Shown here: positions 1-7,245 of the stretch, piece by piece | Numbering within the stretch: position 1 is the stretch's first letter | Layout: every line of letters starts with the position of its first letter | Source: Labrenzia sp. DG1229 | GTDB lineage: Bacteria; Pseudomonadota; Alphaproteobacteria; Rhizobiales; Stappiaceae | Direction: 5' to 3' | DNA: 34,316 nucleotides | Assembly (NCBI RefSeq): GCF_000521215.1 | Contig: NZ_KI928921.1 | Span: 206,687-241,002, forward strand | The notes under the pieces: model-generated | What the model was told of the DNA's origin: nothing | Seen by the model: the letters and a program-made list of their open reading frames with translations, nothing else | The model's database searches: none | Program-made: the position numbers and the translations under genes

Positions 1-312
1 GGGACCCAAAAGGCCCGGCCTGCATGCCTTCACCCAGCACCTGGCAAGTGGGACGCGTCGGGGACCGAGGGCATCCGTGTCAACGCCGTTGCTCCGGCGG
101 TTGTGGAAACGCCCATATACGGCGCATTCATTCCGGAAGAACAGATTTCAAGAACACTGAAGGACGGCTTTGACGCGTTCCACCCGCTTGGTCGCATCGG
201 AACTGCTGACGACGTGGCTTCGACTGTCGACTTTCTGTTGTCGGACGAGGCCAGTTGGGTCACCGGTGCGATCTGGGATGTCGACGGCGGGGTCATGGCG
301 GGCCGGAACTAG
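1..312 (+). CDS. SDR family oxidoreductase, C-terminal fragment (cut by window edge, apparent indels)
   Basis: The 3' part of a short-chain dehydrogenase/reductase. Frame 1 reads [19 protein letters not shown], then the usual SDR tail with [14 protein letters not shown] and [13 protein letters not shown], ending in TAG at 310-312. The first ~50 bases do not read cleanly. SDR-like residues [10 protein letters not shown] lie in frame 2 (17-46), and frame 1 is regained at about 46-49 with KWDASGTEG. This looks like an extra C near 13-16 and a missing A near 44-47. Both are next to short homopolymers, so sequencing error at a contig end is at least as likely as a real pseudogene. Substrate cannot be told from the C-terminus. 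The active-site Tyr-Lys would lie just upstream of the window. Confidence 0.8.
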   Translation, partial: GTQKARPACLHPAPGKWDASGTEGIRVNAVAPAVVETPIYGAFIPEEQISRTLKDGFDAFHPLGRIGTADDVASTVDFLLSDEASWVTGAIWDVDGGVMAGRN

Positions 313-525
313 CCGGTCGAAAAAATTGTTACCGGAGTTGCCCGCATCCTGTGGCTCCGGTGGGGCTCGGACACTTGATCGAAGCTGATCCGCCTCGTTT
401 TGGCTGTGTTCTGGAAGAATGCACGCGGAAAACACGGTTCATTTTCAAGGGCTTCACAACTACGCGGTGAGACAAGACAACCAAATCCGAAAGACGGTTG
501 CTCTGCTTCACAAGGAAACACCACA
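313..525. other. Intergenic stretch between SDR and IS element
   Basis: About 210 bases with no convincing gene. An imperfect dyad (ACCGGAG near 331, CTCCGGT near 355) follows the SDR stop but has no T-run. Short frames here are shadows. Before the IS insertion this would have been the spacer between the convergent SDR and YchJ-family genes. Confidence 0.4.
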
Positions 526-528
526 CTA

Positions 529-1691
529 GTCACCTGAATCTAAAGTTCGCCGCATAAGGTTTGCTGAGTTCGCTGGCAGAACCGTTTGACGGATGCGAGG
601 ATTTCGTCTGCGGATTTGACCCACTTGTACGGCGTTGGGTTCTCGTTGTGGGCCTCGATGAATGCCACAATGTCGGCCTCCAGCTCTACGGTTGATCGGT
701 GCACGCCACGCTGTAGCTGCTTGCGGGTCAATTCGGCGAACCAGCGTTCCACCTGGTTGATCCATGACGCTGACGTCGGCGTGAAGTGGACATGCCAATG
801 CGGGCGGCGGGCCAGCCAAGCTTTGACCCTCGGCGTCTTGTGGGTGGCATAATTGTCCATGACGATATGCACGTCGGGGCCTGCGGGCACGTGCCGGTCG
901 ATCTTTTTGAGAAAGTCCAGAAACTCGGTCGCGCGGTGGCGTTTGTAGCACTTGCCGATGACGGCACCGGTGGCGATATCCAGCGCAGCGAAAAGCGATG
1001 TGGTGCCGTGGCGGATGTACGTGTGAGTTCGCCGCTCAGTCACGCCGGGTGCCATGGGCAGGACCGGCTGTTCGCGATCGAGCGCTTGAATTTGGGATTT
1101 CTCGTCTACGCACAACACGATAGCCCGGTTCGGCGGCGACAGGTACAGCCCGACAATATCCTGCACCTTGTCCACGAACAGCGGATCGGTTGAGAGTTTG
1201 AAGGTCTCGCTGCGGTGTGGCTGTAGCCCGAATGCGTTCCAAATCCGCCGAATTGTTGTGTGAGACAACCCCGTCGCGGCAGCCATCGAGCGGGTCGACC
1301 AGTGGGTCGCGTCCTTTGGCGTGGTGTTCAGCGTGCGCTCGATCACCTCGGCCACCTGTTCATCCGGCACCGTGCGCGGGCGACCGGGGCGGTATTCGTC
1401 GGTGAGGCCTTCGATCCGATCCTGCGCAAAACGCCTGCGCCATTTGCCCACCGTGTGCTCGTGCACGCCAAGTTGTGCAGCCACTTCCTTGCAGGGCAGC
1501 CCGTCGGCGCACAACAGGATCATCCGACAGCGATCCGACAAAGACCGTAGCGTCTCGTGCCGCCGATCCTGACCTTCTAGAAAGCGGCGCTCTTCATCGC
1601 TCAGCACCACCGCATCTGCCAACCGTCCAACCAACGCATCACCTCCTGAAACTCAGTTCAGACAATGATACGAATTACAGTTCCAGGTGAC
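529..1691 (-). mobile_element. Complete IS630-family insertion sequence, 1163 bp
   Basis: The element is bounded by imperfect terminal inverted repeats. The left end (529 onward) starts GTCACCTG, and the right end read inward from 1691 starts GTCACCTG too; by eye 16 of the first 21 positions match. It is flanked by TA at 527-528 and 1692-1693, the TA target duplication typical of IS630/Tc1-mariner elements, within a CTAG context on both sides. It carries one transposase gene on the minus strand. Ends, duplication and transposase all look intact, so the copy may be recent and potentially active. No second copy is in the window. Confidence 0.88.
540..1634 (-). CDS. IS630 family transposase
   Basis: A 364-residue DDE transposase that cuts and pastes its element at TA sites. 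The N-terminus (about residues 25-135) is a helix-turn-helix region, with CKEVAAQLGVHEHTVGKWR and then SMAAATGLSHTTIRRIW. The catalytic core shows VLCVDEKSQ (Asp177), VHIVMDNYATH (Asp260) and SWINQVERWFAELT (Glu296), the DDE triad arrangement of IS630/IS1066-like superfamily enzymes. The start is TTG at 1634, chosen because AGGAGG lies 7 bases upstream and the nearby ATG at 1639 is out of frame. Length is normal for the family and no stop or frameshift interrupts it. Confidence 0.93.
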   Translation of the reverse strand: MVGRLADAVVLSDEERRFLEGQDRRHETLRSLSDRCRMILLCADGLPCKEVAAQLGVHEHTVGKWRRRFAQDRIEGLTDEYRPGRPRTVPDEQVAEVIERTLNTTPKDATHWSTRSMAAATGLSHTTIRRIWNAFGLQPHRSETFKLSTDPLFVDKVQDIVGLYLSPPNRAIVLCVDEKSQIQALDREQPVLPMAPGVTERRTHTYIRHGTTSLFAALDIATGAVIGKCYKRHRATEFLDFLKKIDRHVPAGPDVHIVMDNYATHKTPRVKAWLARRPHWHVHFTPTSASWINQVERWFAELTRKQLQRGVHRSTVELEADIVAFIEAHNENPTPYKWVKSADEILASVKRFCQRTQQTLCGEL

Positions 1692-2089
1692 TAGTGAGCC
1701 AGCGCTTCGACATAGTACCAGTTGCCTGCTTTCTTCCGAAAGCGGCTACATTCCCGGTGCGTATTCAGTTTGCCACCTGACAGATACCTTGCTTCGAACA
1801 ACACCGTTCCTTCACGATCTGCCGCACCGCCCTTTTGCACGTCAAGAACGGTCAATCCGGTCCAGTGATTTTCAGCCGCCCATTTCGCAGTGGCAACCTC
1901 ATCAAAACCGCGCAGATTTTTCGGCCAAAGGGTCTCCCTCAGATATGGTATATCCTGACGCACAAAAGCTGTGTAACGGGACCTCATCAAGGCTTCGGCG
2001 GTTACAGGGACCGATTCCCGTGAAAGATAAGGTCCGCAGCAGGCATCAAAGAACTTGCCACCACCGCAGGGGCATGTTTTTTCCGTCAT
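1691..2089 (-). CDS. YchJ-family (UPF0225) SEC-C motif protein
   Basis: A small protein of 132 residues with an N-terminal SEC-C zinc-binding motif, CPCGGGKFFDACCGPYL, followed by the YchJ body (LMRSRYTAFV, WTGLTVLDV, VLFEARYL, RECSRFRKKAGNWYYVEA). The family has an NTF2-like fold; a cellular role is not established. I start at ATG 2089 (MTEKTCPCGG), preceded by GGAGG 12 bases upstream and AGAGG closer. An upstream in-frame extension to 2182 would add low-complexity residues and run into the divergent gene's start region. Its TAG stop (1693-1691) coincides with the right end of the IS element, which replaced the following base with an identical one, leaving the protein unchanged. Confidence 0.88.
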   Translation of the reverse strand: MTEKTCPCGGGKFFDACCGPYLSRESVPVTAEALMRSRYTAFVRQDIPYLRETLWPKNLRGFDEVATAKWAAENHWTGLTVLDVQKGGAADREGTVLFEARYLSGGKLNTHRECSRFRKKAGNWYYVEALAH

Positions 2090-2184
2090 CCCGGCCTCTA
2101 ATCCTCCTGTCATTCTTGCGCTGTCTACCACCAGGCGTGCCTTGCCGCTATCGTCTGAACAGGAATTTCTCGGGGGCATCATTC

Positions 2185-3156
2185 ATGAAACTTGCCACAT
2201 TCAACATGGAATCATTCGGGTTCGACCGGTATGACGCCGCCGCGCTGAAGCCGCGGCTGGAAGCGTTGCGCCCAAGGATCATGGAACTCGAAGCGGACAT
2301 TCTCTGCCTTCAGGAAGTAAATGCACAAAAGGTCAAGGGTTCCTCCCATCGCCAGTTTCCGGCGCTCGAACACCTGCTGGCGGGAACTCCCTATGAGACC
2401 TATCATCGAGTTGCCAGCGAACGCGCTCCCGGCAAGGGCCCCGGCGACAAGCACAATCTTGTCTTGTTGTCGCGATATCCGGTATCTGAGCATGGGAGCC
2501 TGTTTCAACAGCACGCAAACGCGCCGCTCTGGCAACCGACAACAGCCGATCCGGCATACGATACTCCCGAAGCCATCACATTCGAACGTCCCATCCTGAA
2601 ATCTGTCGTCGATTTCGGTTCGGCAAAACCCCTGCACCTCTTCGTGGTTCATCTGCGCGCACCGATCGCGGCGATGATCCGCGGCGGCAAGAACCGGGAC
2701 CGTTCCTGGAAAAGTGCTTCAGCCTGGGCGGAAGGCTATCAGCTGTCGGTCCTGAAACAGAGCGCTCAGGCCCTCGAGCTTCGCCTTTCGGTCGAGAAAC
2801 TGTTTGATGAAGACGAAGAGGCCCGTGTTGTCTTGACGGGCGATTTCAATGCGACAGGCGACACAGGCACGTTGCGGTTGCTGCGCGCCGACCCGGACGA
2901 CACGGCGTCACCTGAATTCGAAAACCGCCGACTGTTTCAACTCGACGCCTCGTTGCCGCTCGACCGGCGTCAAACCGTCATCCACAAGGGCAGGGGTCAG
3001 GCGCTCGACCATATACTTGCAAGCCAGGCAATGACGGACAGGACAGCTGACGTTCGGGTCTTCAACTGCGGACTGCCCGACGAGGTCCTTGATGCAGGTG
3101 ATGACGGATACGCTGGATCTTATCACGCGGCGATGCGTGCGGAATTCGAACTATAG
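2185..3156 (+). CDS. Endonuclease/exonuclease/phosphatase family protein
   Basis: A 323-residue enzyme of the EEP (DNase I-like) fold, which hydrolyses phosphodiesters or phosphomonoesters using Mg2+. Family motifs run in order: LATFNMESF near the N-terminus, ILCLQEVN (metal-binding Glu), NLVLLSRYP, HLFVVHLRAP, VVLTGDFNATGD (catalytic Asp/Asn) and ALDHILAS. The closing motif is SYHAAM where most members have SDH. Start at ATG 2185 is favoured by the motif beginning at residue 2 and a G-rich Shine-Dalgarno (CGGGGGC); a longer in-frame reading back to 1687 only crosses the divergent YchJ gene in antisense. No signal peptide. The true substrate, nucleic acid or small phosphoester, cannot be assigned. 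Confidence 0.88.
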   Translation: MKLATFNMESFGFDRYDAAALKPRLEALRPRIMELEADILCLQEVNAQKVKGSSHRQFPALEHLLAGTPYETYHRVASERAPGKGPGDKHNLVLLSRYPVSEHGSLFQQHANAPLWQPTTADPAYDTPEAITFERPILKSVVDFGSAKPLHLFVVHLRAPIAAMIRGGKNRDRSWKSASAWAEGYQLSVLKQSAQALELRLSVEKLFDEDEEARVVLTGDFNATGDTGTLRLLRADPDDTASPEFENRRLFQLDASLPLDRRQTVIHKGRGQALDHILASQAMTDRTADVRVFNCGLPDEVLDAGDDGYAGSYHAAMRAEFEL

Positions 3157-3166
3157 GCCGGATTGT

Positions 3167-3535
3167 TCACTCAGGCGCGAGCGAACTGATGTATTTCGCC
3201 AGGTTTGCGATTTCCCTGTTGCCCAGGCTCATGTTCGGCATCTTGGGATGAGGGTCGGCAAGGAATGTCGCCAGTGTCGCCTCCGTCCAGTCCGGGTCTT
3301 TCGCCATGTCATAGAAACTCGGAAGGGAAACGCTTGTCGCCGTTGGCTGGTCCTCGGCAACAAGATGGCACGCAGAACACCATTGAAGCGCAAGAGCCTT
3401 ACCAGTTGCCGCGTCGGCGGCCAAAACAGGGCTAAGAGCACCGGAAAGGCAAAAGACCGCCACCATCATGCAGCGCAATCCAACGCGATGACCCTTGGCC
3501 AGAGCAGATTGTGGTGCTTCCTGTTGCCGGACCAT
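3167..3535 (-). CDS. Small exported c-type cytochrome
   Basis: A 122-residue class I cytochrome c. Residues 20-40 form a hydrophobic export signal ending SPVLAADA. The haem-binding motif CSACH is at 53-57 (Cys53, Cys56, His57). The probable axial methionine is Met99 or Met102 in PHPKMPNMSLGN, and the C-terminal helix REIANLAKYISSL is typical of the family. It would act in the periplasm as an electron carrier. ATG at 3535 follows AGGAGGGA with 7-base spacing, so this start is preferred over Met23. It converges with the EEP gene with only 10 bases between stops. No oxidase or dehydrogenase partner is adjacent, so its redox partner is unknown. Confidence 0.88.
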   Translation of the reverse strand: MVRQQEAPQSALAKGHRVGLRCMMVAVFCLSGALSPVLAADAATGKALALQWCSACHLVAEDQPTATSVSLPSFYDMAKDPDWTEATLATFLADPHPKMPNMSLGNREIANLAKYISSLAPE

Positions 3536-3713
3536 GAATATCTCCCTCCTGCGCTTTTGATGAAGTCGTGAATTGCAGTGTGTCGGTTTCCTGGTGCACT
3601 CACCTTGCGGTGAGTCAAAACTTGCAAAATACCGACAACCTGTGCGCGCTTTTTTGTTGCCTCTCTAGCGCCCGTCAGACAGACTTCGGAAATTCCGAAC
3701 AAGGGAGATTGAT

Positions 3714-5453
3714 ATGGGACGTCGTCTGAAAACCGTCGTTTGCGCTGTCGCAGCGGCGATGCTTGCCATGCCACCTGTTGCCGTCACCGCACAGGATGCT
3801 CCCATCTACGCCCTGACTGACCTGTTTCATCCGGTCACGGCACAAAACGGCATGGTTGCAAGCCAGGAAGCCGTTGCCACTTCTGTCGGGCTCGAGATCC
3901 TCAAACAGGGTGGGAATGCGGTGGATGCTGCCATCGCGACCGGCTTCGCGCTCGCCGTCACGCTTCCGCGCGCCGGCAATCTTGGCGGCGGTGGTTTCAT
4001 GATGATCCACATGGCCGAAAGCGGTGAAACCCACGCACTCGACTATCGCGAAAAGGCACCCTCCGGAGCCTCCAGGGACATGTTCCTCGGACCGGATGGC
4101 GAACCCGACAAGCAGAAGTCGAGATTTTCCGGTCTGGCGATCGGTGTTCCCGGAACCGTCGCCGGATTTGCGGACGCTTTTGCCAGATACGGCAGCGGCA
4201 ACTTAACCTGGGCAGAGTTGGTCGCGCCGGCGATCGAACTTGCCGGTTCCGGCATCACGGTAACTCCGGGTCTATCTTCCGCTCTTGGCGCCAGGGCGGA
4301 ACGCCTGGCGAAAGATCCGGCTACCGCGGAGATTTTCTTCAAGGCAGGCCCCGTTCCCTATTTACCGGGCGAAACACTTGTTCAAGCGGATCTCGCCCGC
4401 ACGCTGCAGCTGGTTTCCGAGCAGGGAGCAGAGGGTTTTTACAAGGGTGACGTCGCCGAAAAGATTGCCAAAAAGGTTCAGGACGCCGGTGGCAGCATGA
4501 CCGTCGAAGATCTCGCGAATTATGAACCGGTCTGGCGCGAGCCTGTGACGGGAACCTACAGGGGCTATGACATCGCCTCGATGCCACCGCCATCGTCCGG
4601 CGGTGTGCACATTGTGCAGATCCTGAACATTCTGGAAAATTTTCCCATGAATGAATTCGGTCCGAATTCGGCCGACTCGATCCATGCCATGTCCGAGGCC
4701 ATGCGTCTGGCCTACGCGGACAGGTCGGAATATCTGGGGGATCCGGACTATGTCAGCGTTCCGATCAAGGGATTGACCTCGCCGGACTATGCCGCGGAAT
4801 TGACGAAAACCATTCAAATGAATGTTGCAAGACCGTCGGAAGACGTGAAACCCGCGGACCCGCTTCCTTACGAAAGCAATGAAACGACGCATTATTCGGT
4901 CGTCGACAAGGACGGGAACGCAGTTTCAAACACTTACACGTTGAACTTTTCTTATGGTTCGGGCCTGACAGCTGACGGAACCGGTGTCCTGTTGAACAAT
5001 GAACTCGACGACTTTTCCGCCAAGCCCGGCGTTCCCAACGCCTATGGCCTGATTGGCGGTACGGCCAATGCGGTCGAGGCCGGCAAGCGACCCCTGTCAT
5101 CCATGAGCCCGACCCTGGTGTTCAAGGACGGAAAGTTTCTGCTGGCAACCGGTTCACCGGGCGGCAGCCGGATCATTACCACGACGTTGCAGGTCATCCT
5201 GAACATTGTCGACCACAAGATGAATATCGCTGAAGCAACTGTCTCACCGAGGATCCACAATCAGTGGCTTCCAGACGAAATCCGCATCGAAGAGGGCGTT
5301 TCACCGGATACGGTCAAGCTTCTGGAGGACCGCGGACACAAGGTCGCCGTCAAGAACGCCATGGGGTCGACGCAATCGATCATGAATGTCGGTGGCGTGC
5401 TTGCCGGTTATTCGGACCCGAGGCGCCAAGGTGCCCTGACAGCAGGTTACTAG
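3714..5453 (+). CDS. ggt: Gamma-glutamyltransferase, periplasmic
   Basis: A 579-residue Ntn hydrolase that transfers or hydrolyses the gamma-glutamyl group of glutathione and related compounds. A signal peptide (residues 1-26, ending VAVTAQ) implies periplasmic location. VASQEAVATSVGLEILKQGG and GNLGGGGFM are the family's N-terminal signatures. The autocleavage site is TTHYSVVDKDGN, with the catalytic Thr at position 391 as the first residue of the small subunit. In the E. coli enzyme, as I recall it, the residue before the Thr is Gln; here it is Glu. The gamma-glutamyl pocket motif PLSSMSPTLV and GSPGGSRIITT follow. Start ATG 3714 follows GGGAG. Its stop shares CTAG with the convergent gene. 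Confidence 0.95.
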   Translation: MGRRLKTVVCAVAAAMLAMPPVAVTAQDAPIYALTDLFHPVTAQNGMVASQEAVATSVGLEILKQGGNAVDAAIATGFALAVTLPRAGNLGGGGFMMIHMAESGETHALDYREKAPSGASRDMFLGPDGEPDKQKSRFSGLAIGVPGTVAGFADAFARYGSGNLTWAELVAPAIELAGSGITVTPGLSSALGARAERLAKDPATAEIFFKAGPVPYLPGETLVQADLARTLQLVSEQGAEGFYKGDVAEKIAKKVQDAGGSMTVEDLANYEPVWREPVTGTYRGYDIASMPPPSSGGVHIVQILNILENFPMNEFGPNSADSIHAMSEAMRLAYADRSEYLGDPDYVSVPIKGLTSPDYAAELTKTIQMNVARPSEDVKPADPLPYESNETTHYSVVDKDGNAVSNTYTLNFSYGSGLTADGTGVLLNNELDDFSAKPGVPNAYGLIGGTANAVEAGKRPLSSMSPTLVFKDGKFLLATGSPGGSRIITTTLQVILNIVDHKMNIAEATVSPRIHNQWLPDEIRIEEGVSPDTVKLLEDRGHKVAVKNAMGSTQSIMNVGGVLAGYSDPRRQGALTAGY

Positions 5454-5956
5454 GCTTTGGGAGGATAGTGCCTGTTGAGGGTGCTCTGGCTGTCGAGATC
5501 TTTCAGGTGCCGGAAGAAACTTTCTGCCGACACCGCCAGAAACGACACCAGGAGCACCCCGATATAGGTCGAGTGCTCGAGCAGTTCGGCACGGTCTCCC
5601 ACAATGACGTCGAAAATCGTGAAGCCTAGAAAAACGGCAATCGAAACAGTGATTGCAAGATCCGTGCGATAGGCGACGCCGGGCTCGCCCCGCAGGAGCT
5701 TGATAGCCGCCCAGACAAAAAAACCGGCCGCTCCGAATTCAACAAGTCCTGCAAAGATCAGCGTTGCCTCGACAAGTGCCGGGTCCAGCGCAAGCCTGTC
5801 GAAATACATGGTGAATTTTTCAACGCGGTGGTTCCCCCACCAGTGAACGAAACCGACATTCTGGCGCGCGAAGAACTTGTCGAGACCGTTCAGCAGCCAG
5901 AAGAAAAACCAGAAGACAATGACAACTGCGGTAATAGGTTGGCGAAGTGCGTGCAT
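5450..5956 (-). CDS. DoxX-like four-helix membrane protein
   Basis: A 168-residue inner-membrane protein. Four hydrophobic segments can be seen: about residues 8-25 (ITAVVIVFWFFFWLLNG), 62-85 (EATLIFAGLVEFGAAGFFVWAA), 100-118 and 132-148. The layout and length recall DoxX/DoxD-like proteins, but no catalytic motif supports a function. ATG at 5956 has no strong Shine-Dalgarno. The gene lies downstream of the TetR gene on the same strand, 147 bases away, with a perfect 11-bp palindrome in the gap. Its TAG stop overlaps the ggt stop by four bases, so no intergenic terminator separates the two convergent genes. Confidence 0.75.
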   Translation of the reverse strand: MHALRQPITAVVIVFWFFFWLLNGLDKFFARQNVGFVHWWGNHRVEKFTMYFDRLALDPALVEATLIFAGLVEFGAAGFFVWAAIKLLRGEPGVAYRTDLAITVSIAVFLGFTIFDVIVGDRAELLEHSTYIGVLLVSFLAVSAESFFRHLKDLDSQSTLNRHYPPKA

Positions 5957-5985
5957 GACGGATGCCGTTTCATGTGGTCCGGATC

Positions 5986-5996
5986 AGTCACTGACT
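5986..5996. promoter_or_regulatory. Perfect palindrome AGTCACTGACT upstream of the DoxX-like gene
   Basis: An 11-base perfect dyad (centre 5991) lies 30 bases upstream of the ATG at 5956 and in the gap after the TetR gene. Its size and position suit a repressor site. Its sequence differs from the palindrome upstream of the TetR operon, so the binder is unknown. Confidence 0.35.
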
Positions 5997-6103
5997 AACA
6001 GAAAGCTGTTGAAGATTGGTTAGCGATCACATTCGCGTGAGCGCAGTGTTCACTCGATCGTTGTTTCGGAACAAATCGTATCCAGTTGCCGGTCCGCCGA
6101 AGC

Positions 6104-6664
6104 TCAGCTTGCATCCCGCCGGAAGGCTTTGGCTACCATCGAGGCGAAGCGTTGATCAAGACGGATCCGGTCCTGCGCATTCATGTCGGGCCAGACAATC
6201 TGTGAGCCGACATAAGCTGCATATTCGAGTTGGGCAATTTCTCTTGCAAGGCTGACTTCCAGACCCGCATCCCGGTAAAGACCCACGACAAACTCGGTTC
6301 TGATCCGGTCGACATCCTGGACAATCCGCCTCGCAATCGAATTTGACTGGGCAAATTGTCGAACCGCTCTTTCAAGATCCTGGTCCAGCATGTTGGCAAC
6401 ATCCGACAAGGTCTTTGCGCGTTTGTCGTGCGGTTGCTGCATGATCGCATCCGCCACATCAAGGGTGTTGCGCTGTTTCCACTCCGAAAACAGCTCTTTG
6501 AGGAAAACATCGTGATCGGCGAAATGGTGGTAGAACGAACCCCTTGTCCGTGCGGCGGCGTTACAAAGGGCTTCGACTGTAAGCCCGGATCCGCCTTCTT
6601 GCGCAAGGCACAAGAGAGCAAGATCCAGCCAGTCCTTTTTCGCAAAGCGTTTCCTTGAACTCAT
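6104..6664 (-). CDS. TetR/AcrR family transcriptional regulator
   Basis: A 186-residue repressor. The N-terminal helix-turn-helix is clear: DLALLCLAQEGGSGLTVEAL followed by CNAAARTRGSFYHHFADHDV (about residues 12-55). The C-terminal helical ligand domain is not assignable. The start is ATG 6664, so the protein begins MSSRKRFAKKDWLD; an in-frame extension to 6805 only translates the upstream gene in another frame. The ATG overlaps the upstream gene's TGA by one base (TGATG), which points to translational coupling. The 15-bp dyad ahead of the operon (7050-7064) is the obvious autoregulatory site. It may also control the divergent ThuA-like operon. Confidence 0.88.
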   Translation of the reverse strand: MSSRKRFAKKDWLDLALLCLAQEGGSGLTVEALCNAAARTRGSFYHHFADHDVFLKELFSEWKQRNTLDVADAIMQQPHDKRAKTLSDVANMLDQDLERAVRQFAQSNSIARRIVQDVDRIRTEFVVGLYRDAGLEVSLAREIAQLEYAAYVGSQIVWPDMNAQDRIRLDQRFASMVAKAFRRDAS

Positions 6665-7032
6665 CAAGCTCCACCAGCAACACCGAAAGCCGCAATCGGC
6701 AGGAACAGCCAACCCTGCGGCATCGCTTTGTAGGACTGTTTCTTCATCGGGGGAAGCGCCAACCCGAGAATACAGAAAGATGTGGCCAGGAATGTCGCCA
6801 TCCATCCGAGTTCCCAGCTTTCGGGATAGATCGCCGCGATTGCGAACATCAGGGAGATGGCGGCAAGCGCAATGGTAACGAGATGCCAGCAGTAATAGCT
6901 GACATATTTAGGCACCGGTGCGAGATCGGCCGCTTTGAGCAAGGGAACGGCAATTTCCCGACCTCCGAGAAACGTATGGATCAGGCAGGTAAGCGCGGAC
7001 AGGCCGGCAGCCAGGGCGAGAAACGAATTCAT
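6664..7032 (-). CDS. Small four-TM membrane protein, operon partner of TetR
   Basis: A 122-residue hydrophobic protein with about four transmembrane segments: residues 2-20 (SFLALAAGLSALTCLIHTFL), 46-68 (YYCWHLVTIALAAISLMFAI), 73-92 and 103-120. The short motif HTFLGGREIAVPLL may be characteristic but I do not recognise a named family. Start ATG 7032 has GGAGA seven bases upstream. It is the first gene of a two-gene unit with the TetR regulator. A membrane protein co-transcribed with its own repressor is a common layout for small-molecule response or efflux, but nothing here identifies the molecule. Confidence 0.75.
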   Translation of the reverse strand: MNSFLALAAGLSALTCLIHTFLGGREIAVPLLKAADLAPVPKYVSYYCWHLVTIALAAISLMFAIAAIYPESWELGWMATFLATSFCILGLALPPMKKQSYKAMPQGWLFLPIAAFGVAGGA

Positions 7033-7045
7033 ATCAATCTCCAAA

Positions 7046-7068
7046 ACATACCATAAGTTATGGTTTGT
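7046..7068. promoter_or_regulatory. TetR-type operator between divergent operons
   Basis: A perfect dyad ACCATAAGTTATGGT occupies 7050-7064. The flanks (7046-7049 and 7065-7068) extend it with one mismatch to 23 bases. It lies 14 bases upstream of the start of the TetR operon (ATG 7032), and its right edge touches a consensus TATAAT at 7070-7075 reading toward the ThuA-like gene. A protein bound here could shut both directions. Assignment to the adjacent TetR is inferred from position. Confidence 0.6.
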
Positions 7069-7069
7069 A

Positions 7070-7075
7070 TATAAT
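7070..7075 (+). promoter_or_regulatory. Candidate -10 box (TATAAT) toward ThuA-like gene
   Basis: An exact sigma70 -10 hexamer next to the TetR-type palindrome. The expected -35 region falls inside the palindrome and has no good TTGACA match, so the promoter may be weak or activator dependent. It would give a leader of about 165 bases. Confidence 0.4.
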
Positions 7076-7149
7076 GAACCTGCAGGGCTTGCCATGCGAC
7101 GCACCGTCACGCACCGCAAAACATTTCCCAGAGGATTGATACTGACAGA

Positions 7150-7194
7150 TTGACACTCAAAAAATGGAATGATAGCGCTATCCAAAGCGCTTTG
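7150..7194 (+). promoter_or_regulatory. TTGACA box with two tandem LacI-type palindromes
   Basis: A perfect -35 hexamer TTGACA (7150-7155) is followed by two perfect 12-bp palindromes, GATAGCGCTATC (7171-7182) and CAAAGCGCTTTG (7183-7194), directly abutting. Both share the AGCGCT core typical of LacI/GalR-family operators. They cover the place where the -10 would be, so binding should block initiation. The ThuA-like ATG is 52 bases downstream. In Sinorhizobium the thu trehalose genes are under a LacI-family regulator, ThuR, so a sugar-responsive repressor is plausible. No lacI-type gene lies in the window. Confidence 0.6.
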
Positions 7195-7245
7195 AAGAAA
7201 TTAGGCGCCCTTCCTGAAACATCGATGGAACCGGGAGAAACGGCG

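Noticed and set aside
1687..2184. N-terminal extension of the EEP enzyme
   Set aside because: It runs antisense through the YchJ gene and into the IS end. The EEP fold motif starts right at ATG 2185.
7150..7245. TTG start for the ThuA-like protein at 7150
   Set aside because: The extension covers the TTGACA box and both LacI-type palindromes. ATG 7246 has a good Shine-Dalgarno and starts at the family motif.
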